A DNA stretch of 64,000 bases. It comes from Synechococcus sp. WH 8020 (lineage in GTDB: Bacteria > Cyanobacteriota > Cyanobacteriia > PCC-6307 > Cyanobiaceae). Below are positions 11,330-22,587 of the stretch, piece by piece. Where the stretch lies: the NCBI RefSeq assembly GCF_001040845.1, contig NZ_CP011941.1, forward strand, positions 1,585,893 through 1,649,892. Direction: 5' to 3'. A program made the position numbers and the translations under genes. Under the pieces are notes generated by a model. The model saw only the letters and a program-made list of their open reading frames with translations, made no database searches and was not told the DNA's origin. Numbering within the stretch: the first letter of the stretch is position 1; each line of letters begins with the position of its first letter.

Positions 11330-12574
11330 TTGAGCGACACCAGCGTGACCTCCAGAAGGAGCCGACCCACGCGGAAGGGGGCTCTTAAAAGCCCTAAGGA
11401 TTCAGCATCCAATCCGCATGGATTCTGGCAACGTTTGTTACCTCTCAATTGGTCTCTTTGGCCAACAGAGGCAAGGCTGCTCCTGAGTCTCACTGCCATC
11501 TGGTGTGTTGCTGGATTATTGGTCTTGGCATCGGCGAGCTGGTGGGTTGCTGCTCGCGAACAGGGAGAAGGGGCTTACTACCTCAAACGCCAACTGGTCT
11601 GGATGGTGGCTAGCTGGAGCCTGATGACGTTCGTTGCGTCCACAACACTGAGACGTTGGCTCAAAATCGCCGGCCCTGGTCTCTGGATCGGCTGTCTGAT
11701 GGTGGCTGCCACCTTGGTGATGGGCACCACGGTGAATGGAGCAAGTCGGTGGCTGGTGATTGGTCCTATCCAGATCCAACCATCAGAGTTGATTAAACCG
11801 TTTGTGGTTCTTCAGGCTGCCAATCTCTTCGCCCATTGGAAGCGGAACGCACTCGATCAAAAGCTGCTCTGGCTATCAAGCTTCGCCATCCTCGTTCTGC
11901 TGATCCTCAAACAGCCGAATCTCAGTACAGCATCACTGATCGGTCTGTTGATCTGGTTAATGGCATTCTCTGCAGGGCTTCCCTTGCTTCAACTGTTTGG
12001 GACCGCACTAGCTGGAGGCATGCTCGGAATCAGCAGCATCCTGATTAATGAATACCAACGCATCAGGGTGATCTCGTTTCTGAATCCTTGGAATGATCCC
12101 CAGGGTGATGGATATCAACTCATTCAAAGCCTGCTCGCGATTGGATCAGGTGGGATTTTTGGCCAGGGATTCGGCCTATCAACCCAGAAACTGCAATATC
12201 TGCCCATCCAAAGCACAGATTTCATCTTCGCTGTCTATGCCGAAGAGTTCGGTTTCGTGGGGTCTGTGATGTTGCTGGTGTTTTTGATGCTGATGGGCTT
12301 CTTGGGGCTTCGTGTTGCTTTGCGCTGCCGAAGCAACCAGGCAAGGCTTACCGCCATTGGCTGTTCAACCCTTCTCGTAGGACAGTCACTGATGAATATT
12401 GCCGTGGCCTCCGGAGCCATGCCCACAACAGGCCTCCCCCTTCCTCTGGTCAGCTACGGAGGAAATTCATTGCTCTCCAGCATGGTGATTATTGGCTTAT
12501 TAATCCGATGCTCACTCGAATCCACTGGCTTAATCGGTGGTCGCAGCCTCCGCGAGCAACAGCGCGGTGGATAA
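11330..12574 (+). CDS. ftsW: FtsW-type peptidoglycan glycosyltransferase (SEDS family)
   Basis: Polytopic membrane protein of 414 residues in the FtsW/RodA/SpoVE family; it polymerises lipid II at the septum. Family motifs include NGASRWLVIGPIQIQPSELI, the QLIQSLLAIGSGGIFGQGFG segment, DFIFAVYAEEFGFVG and the C-terminal LPLVSYGGNSLL. No ATG is available at the N-terminus: the frame opens with TTG at 11330, and a GTG lies 15 nt later, so the start is uncertain. FtsW is preferred to RodA from the C-terminal signature. ccdA and ccs1 follow. Confidence 0.88.
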   Translation: MSDTSVTSRRSRPTRKGALKSPKDSASNPHGFWQRLLPLNWSLWPTEARLLLSLTAIWCVAGLLVLASASWWVAAREQGEGAYYLKRQLVWMVASWSLMTFVASTTLRRWLKIAGPGLWIGCLMVAATLVMGTTVNGASRWLVIGPIQIQPSELIKPFVVLQAANLFAHWKRNALDQKLLWLSSFAILVLLILKQPNLSTASLIGLLIWLMAFSAGLPLLQLFGTALAGGMLGISSILINEYQRIRVISFLNPWNDPQGDGYQLIQSLLAIGSGGIFGQGFGLSTQKLQYLPIQSTDFIFAVYAEEFGFVGSVMLLVFLMLMGFLGLRVALRCRSNQARLTAIGCSTLLVGQSLMNIAVASGAMPTTGLPLPLVSYGGNSLLSSMVIIGLLIRCSLESTGLIGGRSLREQQRGG

Positions 12575-12702
12575 GGTGAACTTGAATTGATCCCGGTCGC
12601 ACCGGTACAACCATTTCCTCATTCGAGCTGGCACTGTCCGACCTTGCCCGCAACAGCGAGCAACTGCTCAACCATGCGCTACAGCAGCCTGGTCCAATCA
12701 CT

Positions 12703-13332
12703 GTGGCTCTTGTCTTTGCAGGAGGAGCTTTAACAAGCCTGGGCCCCTGTTCCCTCTCTTTGCTACCTGTCACCCTCGCGTACCTAGCCGGCTTCGAGAA
12801 CAAGCAAAAACCTTGGCAACGCAGTCTTTCCTTTTGCGCTGGCATCGTGGGAGCCCTTGTTGTGCTTGGAAGCCTGAGTGGATTGCTGGGCCGCATCTAC
12901 GGTCAAGTTCCTGGTTTGGTACCAACCCTTGTTGCGGTCCTAGCAATGGTGATGGGGCTCAATCTTCTCGGCGTGGTTCGAATCCCCCTTCCCGCAGGGC
13001 CAGACCCCATGCGTTGGACAAGCAAGGTGCCCGCCCCGCTAGCCCCTGTTGCGGCCGGATTAGCGTTTGGTCTCGCGGCTTCACCCTGCACAACTCCGGT
13101 ACTGGCTGTGCTACTTGGCTGGATTGCAAGCACGGGACGTCCCCTCCTCGGGGTGCTGATGCTCACAAGCTTCGGGATTGGTCAAGTCCTACCTCTCCTC
13201 CTTGCAGGCAACTTGGCAGCCTCACTACCACGGTTGCTGGCGTTACGGCCCATCGGCCGCTGGGTTCCTCCCATCAGTGGGGTGATCCTGTTTGCCACAG
13301 GCACGCTCACCTTGTTAGCGAGATTGACCTGA
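12703..13332 (+). CDS. ccdA: cytochrome c biogenesis protein CcdA
   Basis: Thiol-disulfide transporter that moves reducing equivalents across the thylakoid membrane for haem attachment to apocytochrome c. About six membrane segments; the paired redox cysteines are in [15 protein letters not shown] and [15 protein letters not shown]. The GTG at 12703 gives 209 residues, but the first helix would begin almost at the start codon. The frame stays open back to 12586 with plausible coding content (for example LARNSEQLLNHALQQPGP) and has no ATG, GTG or TTG there. The true start may be a rarer codon. ccs1 follows after 4 nt. Confidence 0.9.
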   Translation: MALVFAGGALTSLGPCSLSLLPVTLAYLAGFENKQKPWQRSLSFCAGIVGALVVLGSLSGLLGRIYGQVPGLVPTLVAVLAMVMGLNLLGVVRIPLPAGPDPMRWTSKVPAPLAPVAAGLAFGLAASPCTTPVLAVLLGWIASTGRPLLGVLMLTSFGIGQVLPLLLAGNLAASLPRLLALRPIGRWVPPISGVILFATGTLTLLARLT

Positions 13333-13336
13333 TCTG

Positions 13337-14644
13337 ATGCCTGCACTGCGCCGACTCTTTGCCCTGCTCTCGGATCTTCGATTAGCGATCCTGCTCCTTC
13401 TGCTGATTGCGGGAGCAAGCGCCCTTGGGACCATTCTTCCCCAGAACGAAGCGCCTGATTTGTATCTCGAGCGATTCAATGCAGACCCATGGCTGGGAAT
13501 GATCAATGGCGAACAGATGTTGCAACTGCAGTTGGACAGCATCTATTCCAGCGTGTGGTTTTTAAGCCTTTTGGCTTGGCTGGGATTGGCCTTGATCTTG
13601 TGCAGCTGGCGTCGTCAATGGCCAGCACTACTCGCCACGATGCGCTGGATTGACTACCGCCAACCCAGACAACTGAGCAAGTTGGCGTTGGCCGAATCAA
13701 TTCACTGTTCCAACGGTGAGTCGGCCTTAGACACACTGAGTGAGCAACTCCAAAAGCAAGGCTGGCAGGTCCAAAGGCAAGAGGATCGCCTCGCGGCGCG
13801 GCGTGGCGTGATTGGCAAGGTTGGCCCCTTATTGGTCCACACCGGCTTGGTGCTGCTGCTAATCGGTGCTGCATGGGGAGCACTTTCTGGAAACCGCTTG
13901 GAACGCTTCCTTGCGCCCGGCCGAGCTCTCGACCTGCTTGACCCATCTGGCAACAACCGGCTTTCGCTCACCCTCGAACGCTTCGCGATTGAGCGTGATC
14001 CGGCGGGACGCACCGAACAATTCCGATCAACCCTGAGACTTGATCCTCCAGGAGGGCCTTCAGAGCAGCGCATGATCAGCGTGAATCATCCGCTCCGCTA
14101 TCGAGGGATGACTGTTTATCAAGCGGATTGGTCGCTAGCTGCGATCACCGTGCAGATCGGCAAGAGTCCTGAACTGCAATTACCTCTCCGTAGTTTTCCC
14201 GAGCTCGGGGAACAAATTTGGGGTCTGGTGCTTCCCACACGGCCAGACGGATCCGAACCTGTGCTGATGAGCACAAGCAGTGAACAGGGCCCTGTTCAGG
14301 TGTTCGATGCAGACGGATCTCTGCTGGGCAACCTGCGACCTGGCGGGGCATCCACTGAAATCAAAGGACTGCCCCTGAGAGTGGCCGACATCATGCCTGC
14401 CAGCGGACTGCTCCTTAAGCGTGACCCAGGTGTCCCTCTCGTTTATGCAGGTTTCGCGATCACACTGCTTGGCGGAGGCCTCAGCTTGATCGCAACCCGA
14501 CAGCTCTGGGCCGTACTCGACCCGCCACCATTTCAGCCATCCAACAGACAGCTGCACATTGGCGGACTTTGCAATCGAAATCTCGCTGGCTTTGCGGCCG
14601 AATTGCCAATCCTGATCAGCAGGATTGACGGGTCCCGTGACTGA
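13337..14644 (+). CDS. ccs1: cytochrome c biogenesis protein Ccs1 (ResB family)
   Basis: Works with CcsA in system II cytochrome c maturation, delivering haem and holding apocytochrome at the lumen side. It has 435 residues with N-terminal membrane segments ([20 protein letters not shown]), another near residues 165-180, a large lumenal domain, and a C-terminal helix around [20 protein letters not shown]. The conserved [16 protein letters not shown] run is typical. It is adjacent to ccdA, the usual partner. Its last 29 nt overlap the opposite-strand queF end. Confidence 0.94.
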   Translation: MPALRRLFALLSDLRLAILLLLLIAGASALGTILPQNEAPDLYLERFNADPWLGMINGEQMLQLQLDSIYSSVWFLSLLAWLGLALILCSWRRQWPALLATMRWIDYRQPRQLSKLALAESIHCSNGESALDTLSEQLQKQGWQVQRQEDRLAARRGVIGKVGPLLVHTGLVLLLIGAAWGALSGNRLERFLAPGRALDLLDPSGNNRLSLTLERFAIERDPAGRTEQFRSTLRLDPPGGPSEQRMISVNHPLRYRGMTVYQADWSLAAITVQIGKSPELQLPLRSFPELGEQIWGLVLPTRPDGSEPVLMSTSSEQGPVQVFDADGSLLGNLRPGGASTEIKGLPLRVADIMPASGLLLKRDPGVPLVYAGFAITLLGGGLSLIATRQLWAVLDPPPFQPSNRQLHIGGLCNRNLAGFAAELPILISRIDGSRD

Positions 14645-15026
14645 CTCTTACAACCGTATGAACATTGCCACGAGGGTTGAAATCAGCTTCGAGCTGCATC
14701 CAAACGGGGGCACAGGCCGCTACTAAATCATCAAGAATTTTGTTCGCCACCTCTTCATGGGAGATCGAAGTGTTGCGAAAGTGATTGATATACAACTTGA
14801 TCGCTTTCAGCTCGACCACTCGCGGTCCGGGCTGATAAATCAAGCGCAATACCGCGAAGTCCGGATAACCAGAAAAGGGGCAAAGGCAAGTAAATTCAGG
14901 CAATTCGATCGACACCTCATAGGGGCGCCCTGGCCTTGGGTTGTCGAAACAGATCAACTCCGCATTTGCAATAGCTCTTTCGCCATACAGCGGAGTTTTG
15001 GTGAGCTCAGTGCCGGGATTGTTCAT
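14616..15026 (-). CDS. queF: NADPH-dependent preQ0 reductase QueF
   Basis: Reduces 7-cyano-7-deazaguanine to preQ1 in queuosine biosynthesis. The 136-residue single-domain form contains the catalytic Cys in [16 protein letters not shown], the conserved [14 protein letters not shown] segment and [12 protein letters not shown]. Length fits the type I (YkvM-like) subfamily. It is convergent with ccs1, sharing 29 nt at the 3' ends. Confidence 0.95.
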   Translation of the reverse strand: MNNPGTELTKTPLYGERAIANAELICFDNPRPGRPYEVSIELPEFTCLCPFSGYPDFAVLRLIYQPGPRVVELKAIKLYINHFRNTSISHEEVANKILDDLVAACAPVWMQLEADFNPRGNVHTVVRVSHGTRQSC

Positions 15027-15110
15027 CGAACGAATACGGAAAACTCCAGCGCCCGACCCTAAAGCCAGCCCTCCAAAACTGTTGAGTGGAGCTCAGCGCT
15101 GCTTGATTTG

Positions 15111-15154
15111 GTATCAACACGTACAACCTATAAACAGGAAAGCAGGCCTAATAG
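15111..15154 (+). promoter_or_regulatory. probable NtcA-activated promoter of the small ORF-glnB unit
   Basis: GTA-N8-TAC, the NtcA consensus, occurs at 15111-15124 (GTATCAACACGTAC). A TAATAG box lies 24 nt downstream at 15149-15154, close to the roughly 22-nt spacing of class II NtcA promoters. The next ATG in phase with a gene is at 15177, consistent with transcription starting just after the box. NtcA control of glnB is established in cyanobacteria. The site is read directly; its function is inferred. Confidence 0.7.
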
Positions 15155-15176
15155 GGGGGTGTTGGACTTGCTTGCA

Positions 15177-16581
<1,405 letters not shown>

Positions 16582-16679
16582 TTCGACATAAAAGCACCGT
16601 GAAACCGAAACAAATACCGGAGTTCCACCCGGAGTTCCGCAGACCTCCCTGAAGATCTTCGCAAGCCGCACGCAAGTCC

Positions 16680-16943
16680 GTGTCAGCCAACAACGTCTTC
16701 AACATCAAAAGCGGACGCCGCCAGTCCCTTCGAGCCAAATTTTGTCGCAAGTCCAGCGAGGCGTCGAACCGCGTACTTGAGCTACTGGCCCCTGGGTCTT
16801 TTGTCACGCTCGACAATCACCCCCAAGATCTCCCTCCCTTTCAAGTCATTGAATGTCGTGGGGGCCTCTGCTGGGTGCGTCAGCAAGCCTGGGGACAGAA
16901 CGTTCAGTGGGAAGTTGAGCATCGCCGCCTCACATCGGCTTAG
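16680..16943 (+). CDS. small hypothetical protein
   Basis: A GTG at 16680 opens an 87-residue frame. The N-terminus is basic (SGRRQSLRAKFCRKSS) and the second half looks like a small beta domain (LAPGSFVTLDNHPQDLPPF, then QVIECRGGLCWVRQQAW). No family is recognised. It is divergent from tlyA and 65 nt upstream of purB in the same direction. The composition of the C-terminal half is protein-like, which supports it being real, but the start is uncertain. Confidence 0.55.
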   Translation: MSANNVFNIKSGRRQSLRAKFCRKSSEASNRVLELLAPGSFVTLDNHPQDLPPFQVIECRGGLCWVRQQAWGQNVQWEVEHRRLTSA

Positions 16944-17008
16944 AGCTAATCGCAATGTCCAAGCCTTCAGCGCCATACATTGGTTGAGTTGTCGCCACGC
17001 GCTGGCCC

Positions 17009-18304
17009 TTGATCGAGAGATACACCCTGCCCGAGATGGGCGAGATCTGGACAGACCGCGCCAAATACCAAAGTTGGCTGGATGTTGAGGTTGCTGCCTG
17101 TGAGGCCAACTGCAGGCTTGGTCGTGTCCCACAGGATGCGATGCAAACGATTCGCGAACAGTCGGCGTTTGAACCGGAGCGAATCCTTGAGATCGAGGCC
17201 GAGGTCCGTCACGACGTGATCGCTTTCTTAACCAATGTGAATGAGCACGTTGGCGATGCAGGACGGTACATCCACGTCGGCATGACCAGTAGCGACGTTC
17301 TTGATACAGGCCTGGCGCTGCAGTTGAAAGCCTCAGTCGTTCTTCTGCGCCAGGAGTTGGCTGCCTTGGACGACGCGATTGCCAAGCTGGCGGCCGCACA
17401 CAAAGCCACCGTGATGATCGGCCGTTCTCACGCGATCCATGGAGAACCGATCACCTTTGGCTTCAAGTTGGCTGGCTGGTTGGCCGAAACCCGCCGCAAT
17501 AGTGAGCGTCTGGCTCGCCTAGAGCGTGATGTAGCCGTAGGCCAAGTAAGCGGGGCCATGGGCACCTACGCCAATACGGATCCAGAGGTGGAAAAGCTCA
17601 CCTGCGAGATTCTCGGCCTCAGTCCCGACACGGCAAGCACTCAAGTGATCTCCCGCGATCGCCATGCCGACTACGTACAAATCCTCGCCCTGGTTGGAGC
17701 CTCGCTCGATCGCTTCGCGACCGAGATTCGCAACCTGCAGCGCACTGATGTTCTTGAGGTCGAAGAAAGCTTCGCCAAGGGACAGAAAGGAAGCTCGGCC
17801 ATGCCCCATAAACGCAACCCGATTCGCAGCGAGCGCATCAGCGGATTAGCGCGCGTGCTGCGTAGCTATGTGGTGGCGGCTCTGGAAAACGTGGCTCTCT
17901 GGCACGAACGTGACATCAGCCACAGTTCAACGGAACGGATGATGCTGCCGGACTGCTCTGTGACCCTGCACTTCATGCTGCGAGAGATGACCGCCGTCAT
18001 CTCTGGCCTTGGGGTTTACCCAGACAACATGATCCGCAACATGAATGTCTACGGAGGGGTGGTCTTCAGCCAGCGGGTACTGCTCGCCCTCGTGGATGGG
18101 GGTATGAGCCGGGAGGATGCTTACGAAGTGGTGCAGCGCAACGCCCACAGCGCTTGGAACACCAATGGAGGTGACTTCCGCGCCAACCTTCAAAGCGATC
18201 CCGAGGTGAGCAACAAGCTCAATGCTGACCAACTAGCGGAGTGTTTCAGCACCCAGCTACACCAAGCCAACCTAGGTGTCGTCTGGGACCGACTCGGCCT
18301 CTGA
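17009..18304 (+). CDS. purB: adenylosuccinate lyase
   Basis: Catalyses two fumarate-releasing steps in purine synthesis: SAICAR to AICAR, and adenylosuccinate to AMP. It has 431 residues. The fumarase/aspartase superfamily signature is GQKGSSAMPHKRNPIRSE; catalytic His regions are TSSDVLDTGLALQ and IGRSHAIHGEPITFG. The start is a TTG at 17009 (MIERYTLPEMGEIW). fumC, another member of the same superfamily, follows after a 33-codon frame. Confidence 0.97.
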   Translation: MIERYTLPEMGEIWTDRAKYQSWLDVEVAACEANCRLGRVPQDAMQTIREQSAFEPERILEIEAEVRHDVIAFLTNVNEHVGDAGRYIHVGMTSSDVLDTGLALQLKASVVLLRQELAALDDAIAKLAAAHKATVMIGRSHAIHGEPITFGFKLAGWLAETRRNSERLARLERDVAVGQVSGAMGTYANTDPEVEKLTCEILGLSPDTASTQVISRDRHADYVQILALVGASLDRFATEIRNLQRTDVLEVEESFAKGQKGSSAMPHKRNPIRSERISGLARVLRSYVVAALENVALWHERDISHSSTERMMLPDCSVTLHFMLREMTAVISGLGVYPDNMIRNMNVYGGVVFSQRVLLALVDGGMSREDAYEVVQRNAHSAWNTNGGDFRANLQSDPEVSNKLNADQLAECFSTQLHQANLGVVWDRLGL

Positions 18305-18308
18305 GTCA

Positions 18309-18410
18309 ATGTTCTGGACTCCCTATGCCGACTGGATTTATGTGGTTGTAAGCGTGAGCGGGATGCTACTCATCATCGTGCTGGTGCTTCGCCCTGAGGC
18401 AAAGTCATGA
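18309..18410 (+). CDS. candidate 33-aa single-span membrane peptide between purB and fumC
   Basis: ATG at 18309, TGA at 18408-18410, giving MFWTPYADWIYVVVSVSGML followed by LIIVLVLRPEAKS. It has an aromatic N-terminus, about 20 hydrophobic residues, and a short positively charged tail, which is the layout of many small thylakoid or plasma-membrane peptides. Its stop overlaps the fumC ATG (ATGA), and it begins 4 nt after the purB stop, so it fills the gap exactly. It does not match any small photosystem or cytochrome b6f subunit I know. Confidence 0.55.
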   Translation: MFWTPYADWIYVVVSVSGMLLIIVLVLRPEAKS

Positions 18411-19798
18411 CCCAAACAACAAGGACTGAACACGACAGCATGGGGCCTGTAGAGGTGCCGGCCAAAGCCCTCTGGGGGGCACAGACCCAGCGATCCCTGC
18501 AGAACTTCGCCATCAGCGATGACCGCATTCCTGTTGATCTGATCCATGCCTTAGCGCAAATCAAACAGGCGGCAGCGATCGTGAACGCTCGCCTGGGGGT
18601 GTTGGATCACAACCGACGCGACCTGATCGTGAAGGTGGCGGCCGACATAGCCGAGGGTCGTCACGACGATCAGTTCCCCCTAAGGGTTTGGCAAACCGGT
18701 AGCGGCACCCAAACAAACATGAATGTCAATGAGGTGATCAGCAACCTCGTATCGCGAAGCGAAGGGGAGCCATTAGGCAGCCATCAGCCAGTACACCCCA
18801 ACGATCACGTCAACCGCTCGCAGTCCACCAACGACGCCTTCCCCGCAGCGATCCACATCGCTGCAGCAGCAGGCATCCAACACCGACTGTTGCCGGAAGT
18901 CCAACAACTCAGCGAGGCGTTTGCCACCAAGAGTGAGGCCTGGAGAGACATCGTGAAGATTGGCCGGACCCACCTACAGGATGCTGTGCCGCTGACCCTT
19001 GGCCAAGAAGCTTCTGCTTGGCGCGATCAACTCAGCAGTGCCAGGGACCGAATCGAAACATCGCTGCAGGAGCTGTACCCGCTCCCGCTAGGCGGCACCG
19101 CGGTTGGAACGGGCCTCAATGCCCCGGAAGGCTTCGCCGCTCAGGCAGCGACTGAACTGGCACGCCTAAGCGGGTTGCCCTTGACCTCGGCTCCGAACAA
19201 GTTTGCTGTGATGGCAAGCCATGACGGCCTGGTGAATGCCATGGGCCAGCTGCGACTCCTCGCGGTGAGCTTGCTAAAGATCGCCAACGACCTCCGTCTC
19301 CTTGCCTGCGGCCCACGCGCTGGGCTAGCGGAATTGCATTTACCTGAAAACGAACCAGGCAGTTCGATCATGCCTGGCAAGGTGAACCCCACTCAGTGCG
19401 AAGCGATGGCGATGGTTTGCACCCAGGTGATCGGTCTGGATGCAGCCGTTGCAATGGCCGGGGCTGGCGGCCACCTACAGATGAATGTCTACAAACCATT
19501 GATCGGCTTCAACCTGCTGCAAACGATCAAGCTGCTCACCGACGCCTGCCATTGCTTCAGGGTGTCCATGGTGGAAGGCATCGAAGCCAACCGCAGTCGC
19601 ATCCAACGTGACGTGGAACAATCCCTGATGCTCGTCACTCCGCTGGCACCTGTGATCGGTTACGACAAGGCCAGTGCGATTGCAAAGTATGCCCACGAGC
19701 AGGGATCAAGCTTGCGCGATGCGGCCCTCGAGCTGGGCTATGTCAATGCGACGGAGTTCGATCGAATCATTGATCCCGCGGCGATGACAAACCCTTAA
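18407..19798 (+). CDS. fumC: fumarate hydratase, class II
   Basis: Interconverts fumarate and malate; here it can recycle the fumarate released by PurB and by argininosuccinate lyase. It has 463 residues with the signature GSSIMPGKVNPTQCEAM, the substrate-site segments SGTQTNMNVNEVISNL and HPNDHVNRSQSTNDAFP, and the catalytic-His region GRTHLQDAVPLTLGQE. Iron-free class II by family. It ends 5 nt before the opposite-strand helicase stop. Confidence 0.97.
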   Translation: MTQTTRTEHDSMGPVEVPAKALWGAQTQRSLQNFAISDDRIPVDLIHALAQIKQAAAIVNARLGVLDHNRRDLIVKVAADIAEGRHDDQFPLRVWQTGSGTQTNMNVNEVISNLVSRSEGEPLGSHQPVHPNDHVNRSQSTNDAFPAAIHIAAAAGIQHRLLPEVQQLSEAFATKSEAWRDIVKIGRTHLQDAVPLTLGQEASAWRDQLSSARDRIETSLQELYPLPLGGTAVGTGLNAPEGFAAQAATELARLSGLPLTSAPNKFAVMASHDGLVNAMGQLRLLAVSLLKIANDLRLLACGPRAGLAELHLPENEPGSSIMPGKVNPTQCEAMAMVCTQVIGLDAAVAMAGAGGHLQMNVYKPLIGFNLLQTIKLLTDACHCFRVSMVEGIEANRSRIQRDVEQSLMLVTPLAPVIGYDKASAIAKYAHEQGSSLRDAALELGYVNATEFDRIIDPAAMTNP

Positions 19799-19803
19799 CC
19801 CGT

Positions 19804-22539
19804 TCAGGCAGCCCGCTCAGTCGCTGCATTGAGCCCGCTGGATTCGACAGCCGCGGCCTTGAGCACCTGATCCGCCTCCGCCACAGGGAAACGATTAATC
19901 GCGGTTAAGGCCGCACGGGCGTTCTTGCGAAGCTGCTCACTAATCGCCTCGCAATATGGGACCTGGGCCAGTAGGTCCACCGTGCGCCGCATGATCCGCA
20001 CCACATCTCCTTCATCCAAGGAGGTGTTAGCGATCAGGTCATTCCAGGTCGTCCCCTTGGCCCAAGCCTCCACCAATCCCATCAATTCAGGCTCCCACCA
20101 GGCTGGGACCACCACCTTGAAGCGCTCCTGAGCTCGCAGAAGCTCCCGACGGATGCCTGACAAATCATGCAAGGCCTCTTCGGCAAGGGGAGGCGCCGGA
20201 AATGCACTCCAAAGATCTGGACGATTCACCTCCGTGCTGATGGCCTCAAATACGGCAGCCAGTTCTGCTGGAGGCAACTCATCGAGATGGCCGCTCATCA
20301 GTGCCAAACCAAGCCAGAGCTCGTTGTCGCCACGAAGAGCGGCAACCGTGCGACCGATCTCCGTTGGTTCCAAGTCATCGAGGCAGCCAAAGTGCCTCAA
20401 GATCTCAATCAGAGCCAAAAATGTCTCCCAGTGCCGGTTGGAACGGTGATGGAGTAATTGCTGGCGCTCACCGATTTCATGTTCAAGATCTTCCATGCGT
20501 CGCCGGTGCTTCTTGAGTTGCTTGCGATCGCCCCAGCGGTGAGCCGGATGCCCCTCCAGCTGATCTTCCAACTCCCGGACCAGGCGAACTTGAGACAACA
20601 CCTCTCCCGCCAAGTCGTACTGAGCTGTGGTCATGTCATGACGACGTGCCATGTGCGCCACCGCCAAAGCCAAACCACCGCTGTCTTGATCGCCATGACG
20701 GAGCTCACCGGAACGGCTGAGATCAGGAGGCGCCACGCCATCAACCTGCAAACAACTCAATTCCGCATGCAAGCTCACGACGGCCTGACAGGGCAATAAC
20801 AACCAAACGTTGTCCTGGGTTAAGCAAAGCAGAAGCGGAAACTGCCCGGGGCCATCGCATTTGTCAACGATCACAGCCGGGGTGACCCCACCACGAAGAC
20901 GAGGTGACTTGAGGCTCACCAACGTTCCCAAGCTCGAAAACTGAAGAGCGGTGGTGAGTTCATGGGCCAGGGTTTCTTCAGCCTGCTGCTGAAGAATCCT
21001 GAGCAGACGTCTCTCTTCGCGAAGACGGCCGCGCTGTTTTTCATAGTCCTCAAAGTCTTCCCACGGAACGTCACCAGCCGTGCCTTGAAGTTGAGCCAGC
21101 TGCATCCGCAACTCAGCCAGATGTTCTTCTTCCTCGACCAAATCCAAACTGGCGAGGTAGCGGCCAAAGCTGCGCTCTACCAGCTCTCTTGCTTTGGCTA
21201 AGTCATGACGCTGCAACAGGTTGAGCACCATGCCGTAGCTGGGGGTGAATTGACTCACCAATGGATCAGAGGGGCTCGTGGCCAACTGGGCCGCCTCACG
21301 CACCCCCTCAAATCGACTCTGAACGGTCACCACATAACCCTGCGTGTCTAAGCCGCGACGACCCGCGCGACCAGCCATTTGCAGAAATTCACTGGCCATC
21401 AGGGGGCGATGCCCCCGTTCGGTGCGCTTCGAGAGCGAGGCGATCACAGTGCTGCGCGCCGGCATATTGATGCCGGCCGCCAATGTTTCGGTGGCAAACA
21501 CCACCTTCACCAACCCCTGCTGAAATAACGCCTCGATGAGCTCTTTCCAAGCCGGAAGCACTCCGGCGTGATGGGATGCAATCCCGCGCAGCAACGCATC
21601 CGCATGAAGGCCGTCGCGCACAGCCTCAGGATTTGCGGCGGTGTAAGCCTCAAGCCGCTCACGGATGATGGCCTGCTCGGCCTCCGTCACCAAACACTGC
21701 ACCCCAAGGTCGCGAACGGCCTTGTCACAACCACGGCGACTGAAGATGAAATAGATGGCGGGGAGCATCTCCCGTGCCGCCATTTGCGCGACCACAAAAC
21801 TGATCGGTGGTGCTTCCGGCTGCGGCGGCCTTGGCGAACGGCCTTTGCGCTTGTGCCCTTTTGGAGCACGCCAAACCTTGCAATTCGGATGAATTCCAGT
21901 TCCCTGTTCATTTAAAAGTTGATGGAGACCTTTAGCGCTACAAAAACTGAACTGCAGCGGCACCGGACGAAAATCACTCAGCACCAGACGCGTCGGACCG
22001 TGCACCTTCTCGATCCAATCGGTTAGTTGCCCCGCATTGGCGACGGTGGCGGACAACGCCACCAGTTGAACGGAAGGGGGACAGTGAATGATCGATTCTT
22101 CCCAGACGGTGCCCCGCTGAGAATCATTCATGTAGTGGCACTCGTCGAGCACGACCGACTCCACATCCGCTAGCGGATCGTCATCACCATCCGCTTCGGC
22201 ATACAGCATGTTACGAAAGATCTCGGTGGTCATCACCACCACTCGAGCCTCGCGGTTAACGCTCAGGTCACCCGTCATCAAGCCAACATTGTCCGCTCCA
22301 AACTGTTCGCGAAAATCGCGCAACTTTTGATTGGATAAGGCTTTGAGAGGTGTTGTGTAAAAAACTTTTTGGCCATGGGCAATCGCCCGATGAATCGCGT
22401 ACTCGCCTACCAGAGTCTTGCCAGATCCCGTGGGCGCACTCACCACAACGGAATGCCCTTGATTCAAGGCATCAATCGATTCCAACTGGAATCCATCCAA
22501 AGGGAATGGAAATAGCTGGGAAACATCCGGTGACACCAT
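19804..22539 (-). CDS. Ski2/Mtr4-like DEAD/DEAH-box RNA helicase
   Basis: A 911-residue superfamily 2 helicase. The Walker A motif is SAPTGSGKTLVGEYAI, motif II is DECHYMND, motif III is SAT in VALSATVANAGQL, and motif VI is QMAGRAGRRGLDTQG. The C-terminal part resembles the DSHCT region of Ski2-like proteins. Members act in RNA turnover, although cyanobacterial substrates are not defined. It is divergent from bioF with only 48 nt between start codons. Confidence 0.92.
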   Translation of the reverse strand: MVSPDVSQLFPFPLDGFQLESIDALNQGHSVVVSAPTGSGKTLVGEYAIHRAIAHGQKVFYTTPLKALSNQKLRDFREQFGADNVGLMTGDLSVNREARVVVMTTEIFRNMLYAEADGDDDPLADVESVVLDECHYMNDSQRGTVWEESIIHCPPSVQLVALSATVANAGQLTDWIEKVHGPTRLVLSDFRPVPLQFSFCSAKGLHQLLNEQGTGIHPNCKVWRAPKGHKRKGRSPRPPQPEAPPISFVVAQMAAREMLPAIYFIFSRRGCDKAVRDLGVQCLVTEAEQAIIRERLEAYTAANPEAVRDGLHADALLRGIASHHAGVLPAWKELIEALFQQGLVKVVFATETLAAGINMPARSTVIASLSKRTERGHRPLMASEFLQMAGRAGRRGLDTQGYVVTVQSRFEGVREAAQLATSPSDPLVSQFTPSYGMVLNLLQRHDLAKARELVERSFGRYLASLDLVEEEEHLAELRMQLAQLQGTAGDVPWEDFEDYEKQRGRLREERRLLRILQQQAEETLAHELTTALQFSSLGTLVSLKSPRLRGGVTPAVIVDKCDGPGQFPLLLCLTQDNVWLLLPCQAVVSLHAELSCLQVDGVAPPDLSRSGELRHGDQDSGGLALAVAHMARRHDMTTAQYDLAGEVLSQVRLVRELEDQLEGHPAHRWGDRKQLKKHRRRMEDLEHEIGERQQLLHHRSNRHWETFLALIEILRHFGCLDDLEPTEIGRTVAALRGDNELWLGLALMSGHLDELPPAELAAVFEAISTEVNRPDLWSAFPAPPLAEEALHDLSGIRRELLRAQERFKVVVPAWWEPELMGLVEAWAKGTTWNDLIANTSLDEGDVVRIMRRTVDLLAQVPYCEAISEQLRKNARAALTAINRFPVAEADQVLKAAAVESSGLNAATERAA

Positions 22540-22587
22540 CGCTGGATCCTAGGGATTGCGCGAGCAGGGAGCAGCAAACTGACCAAC

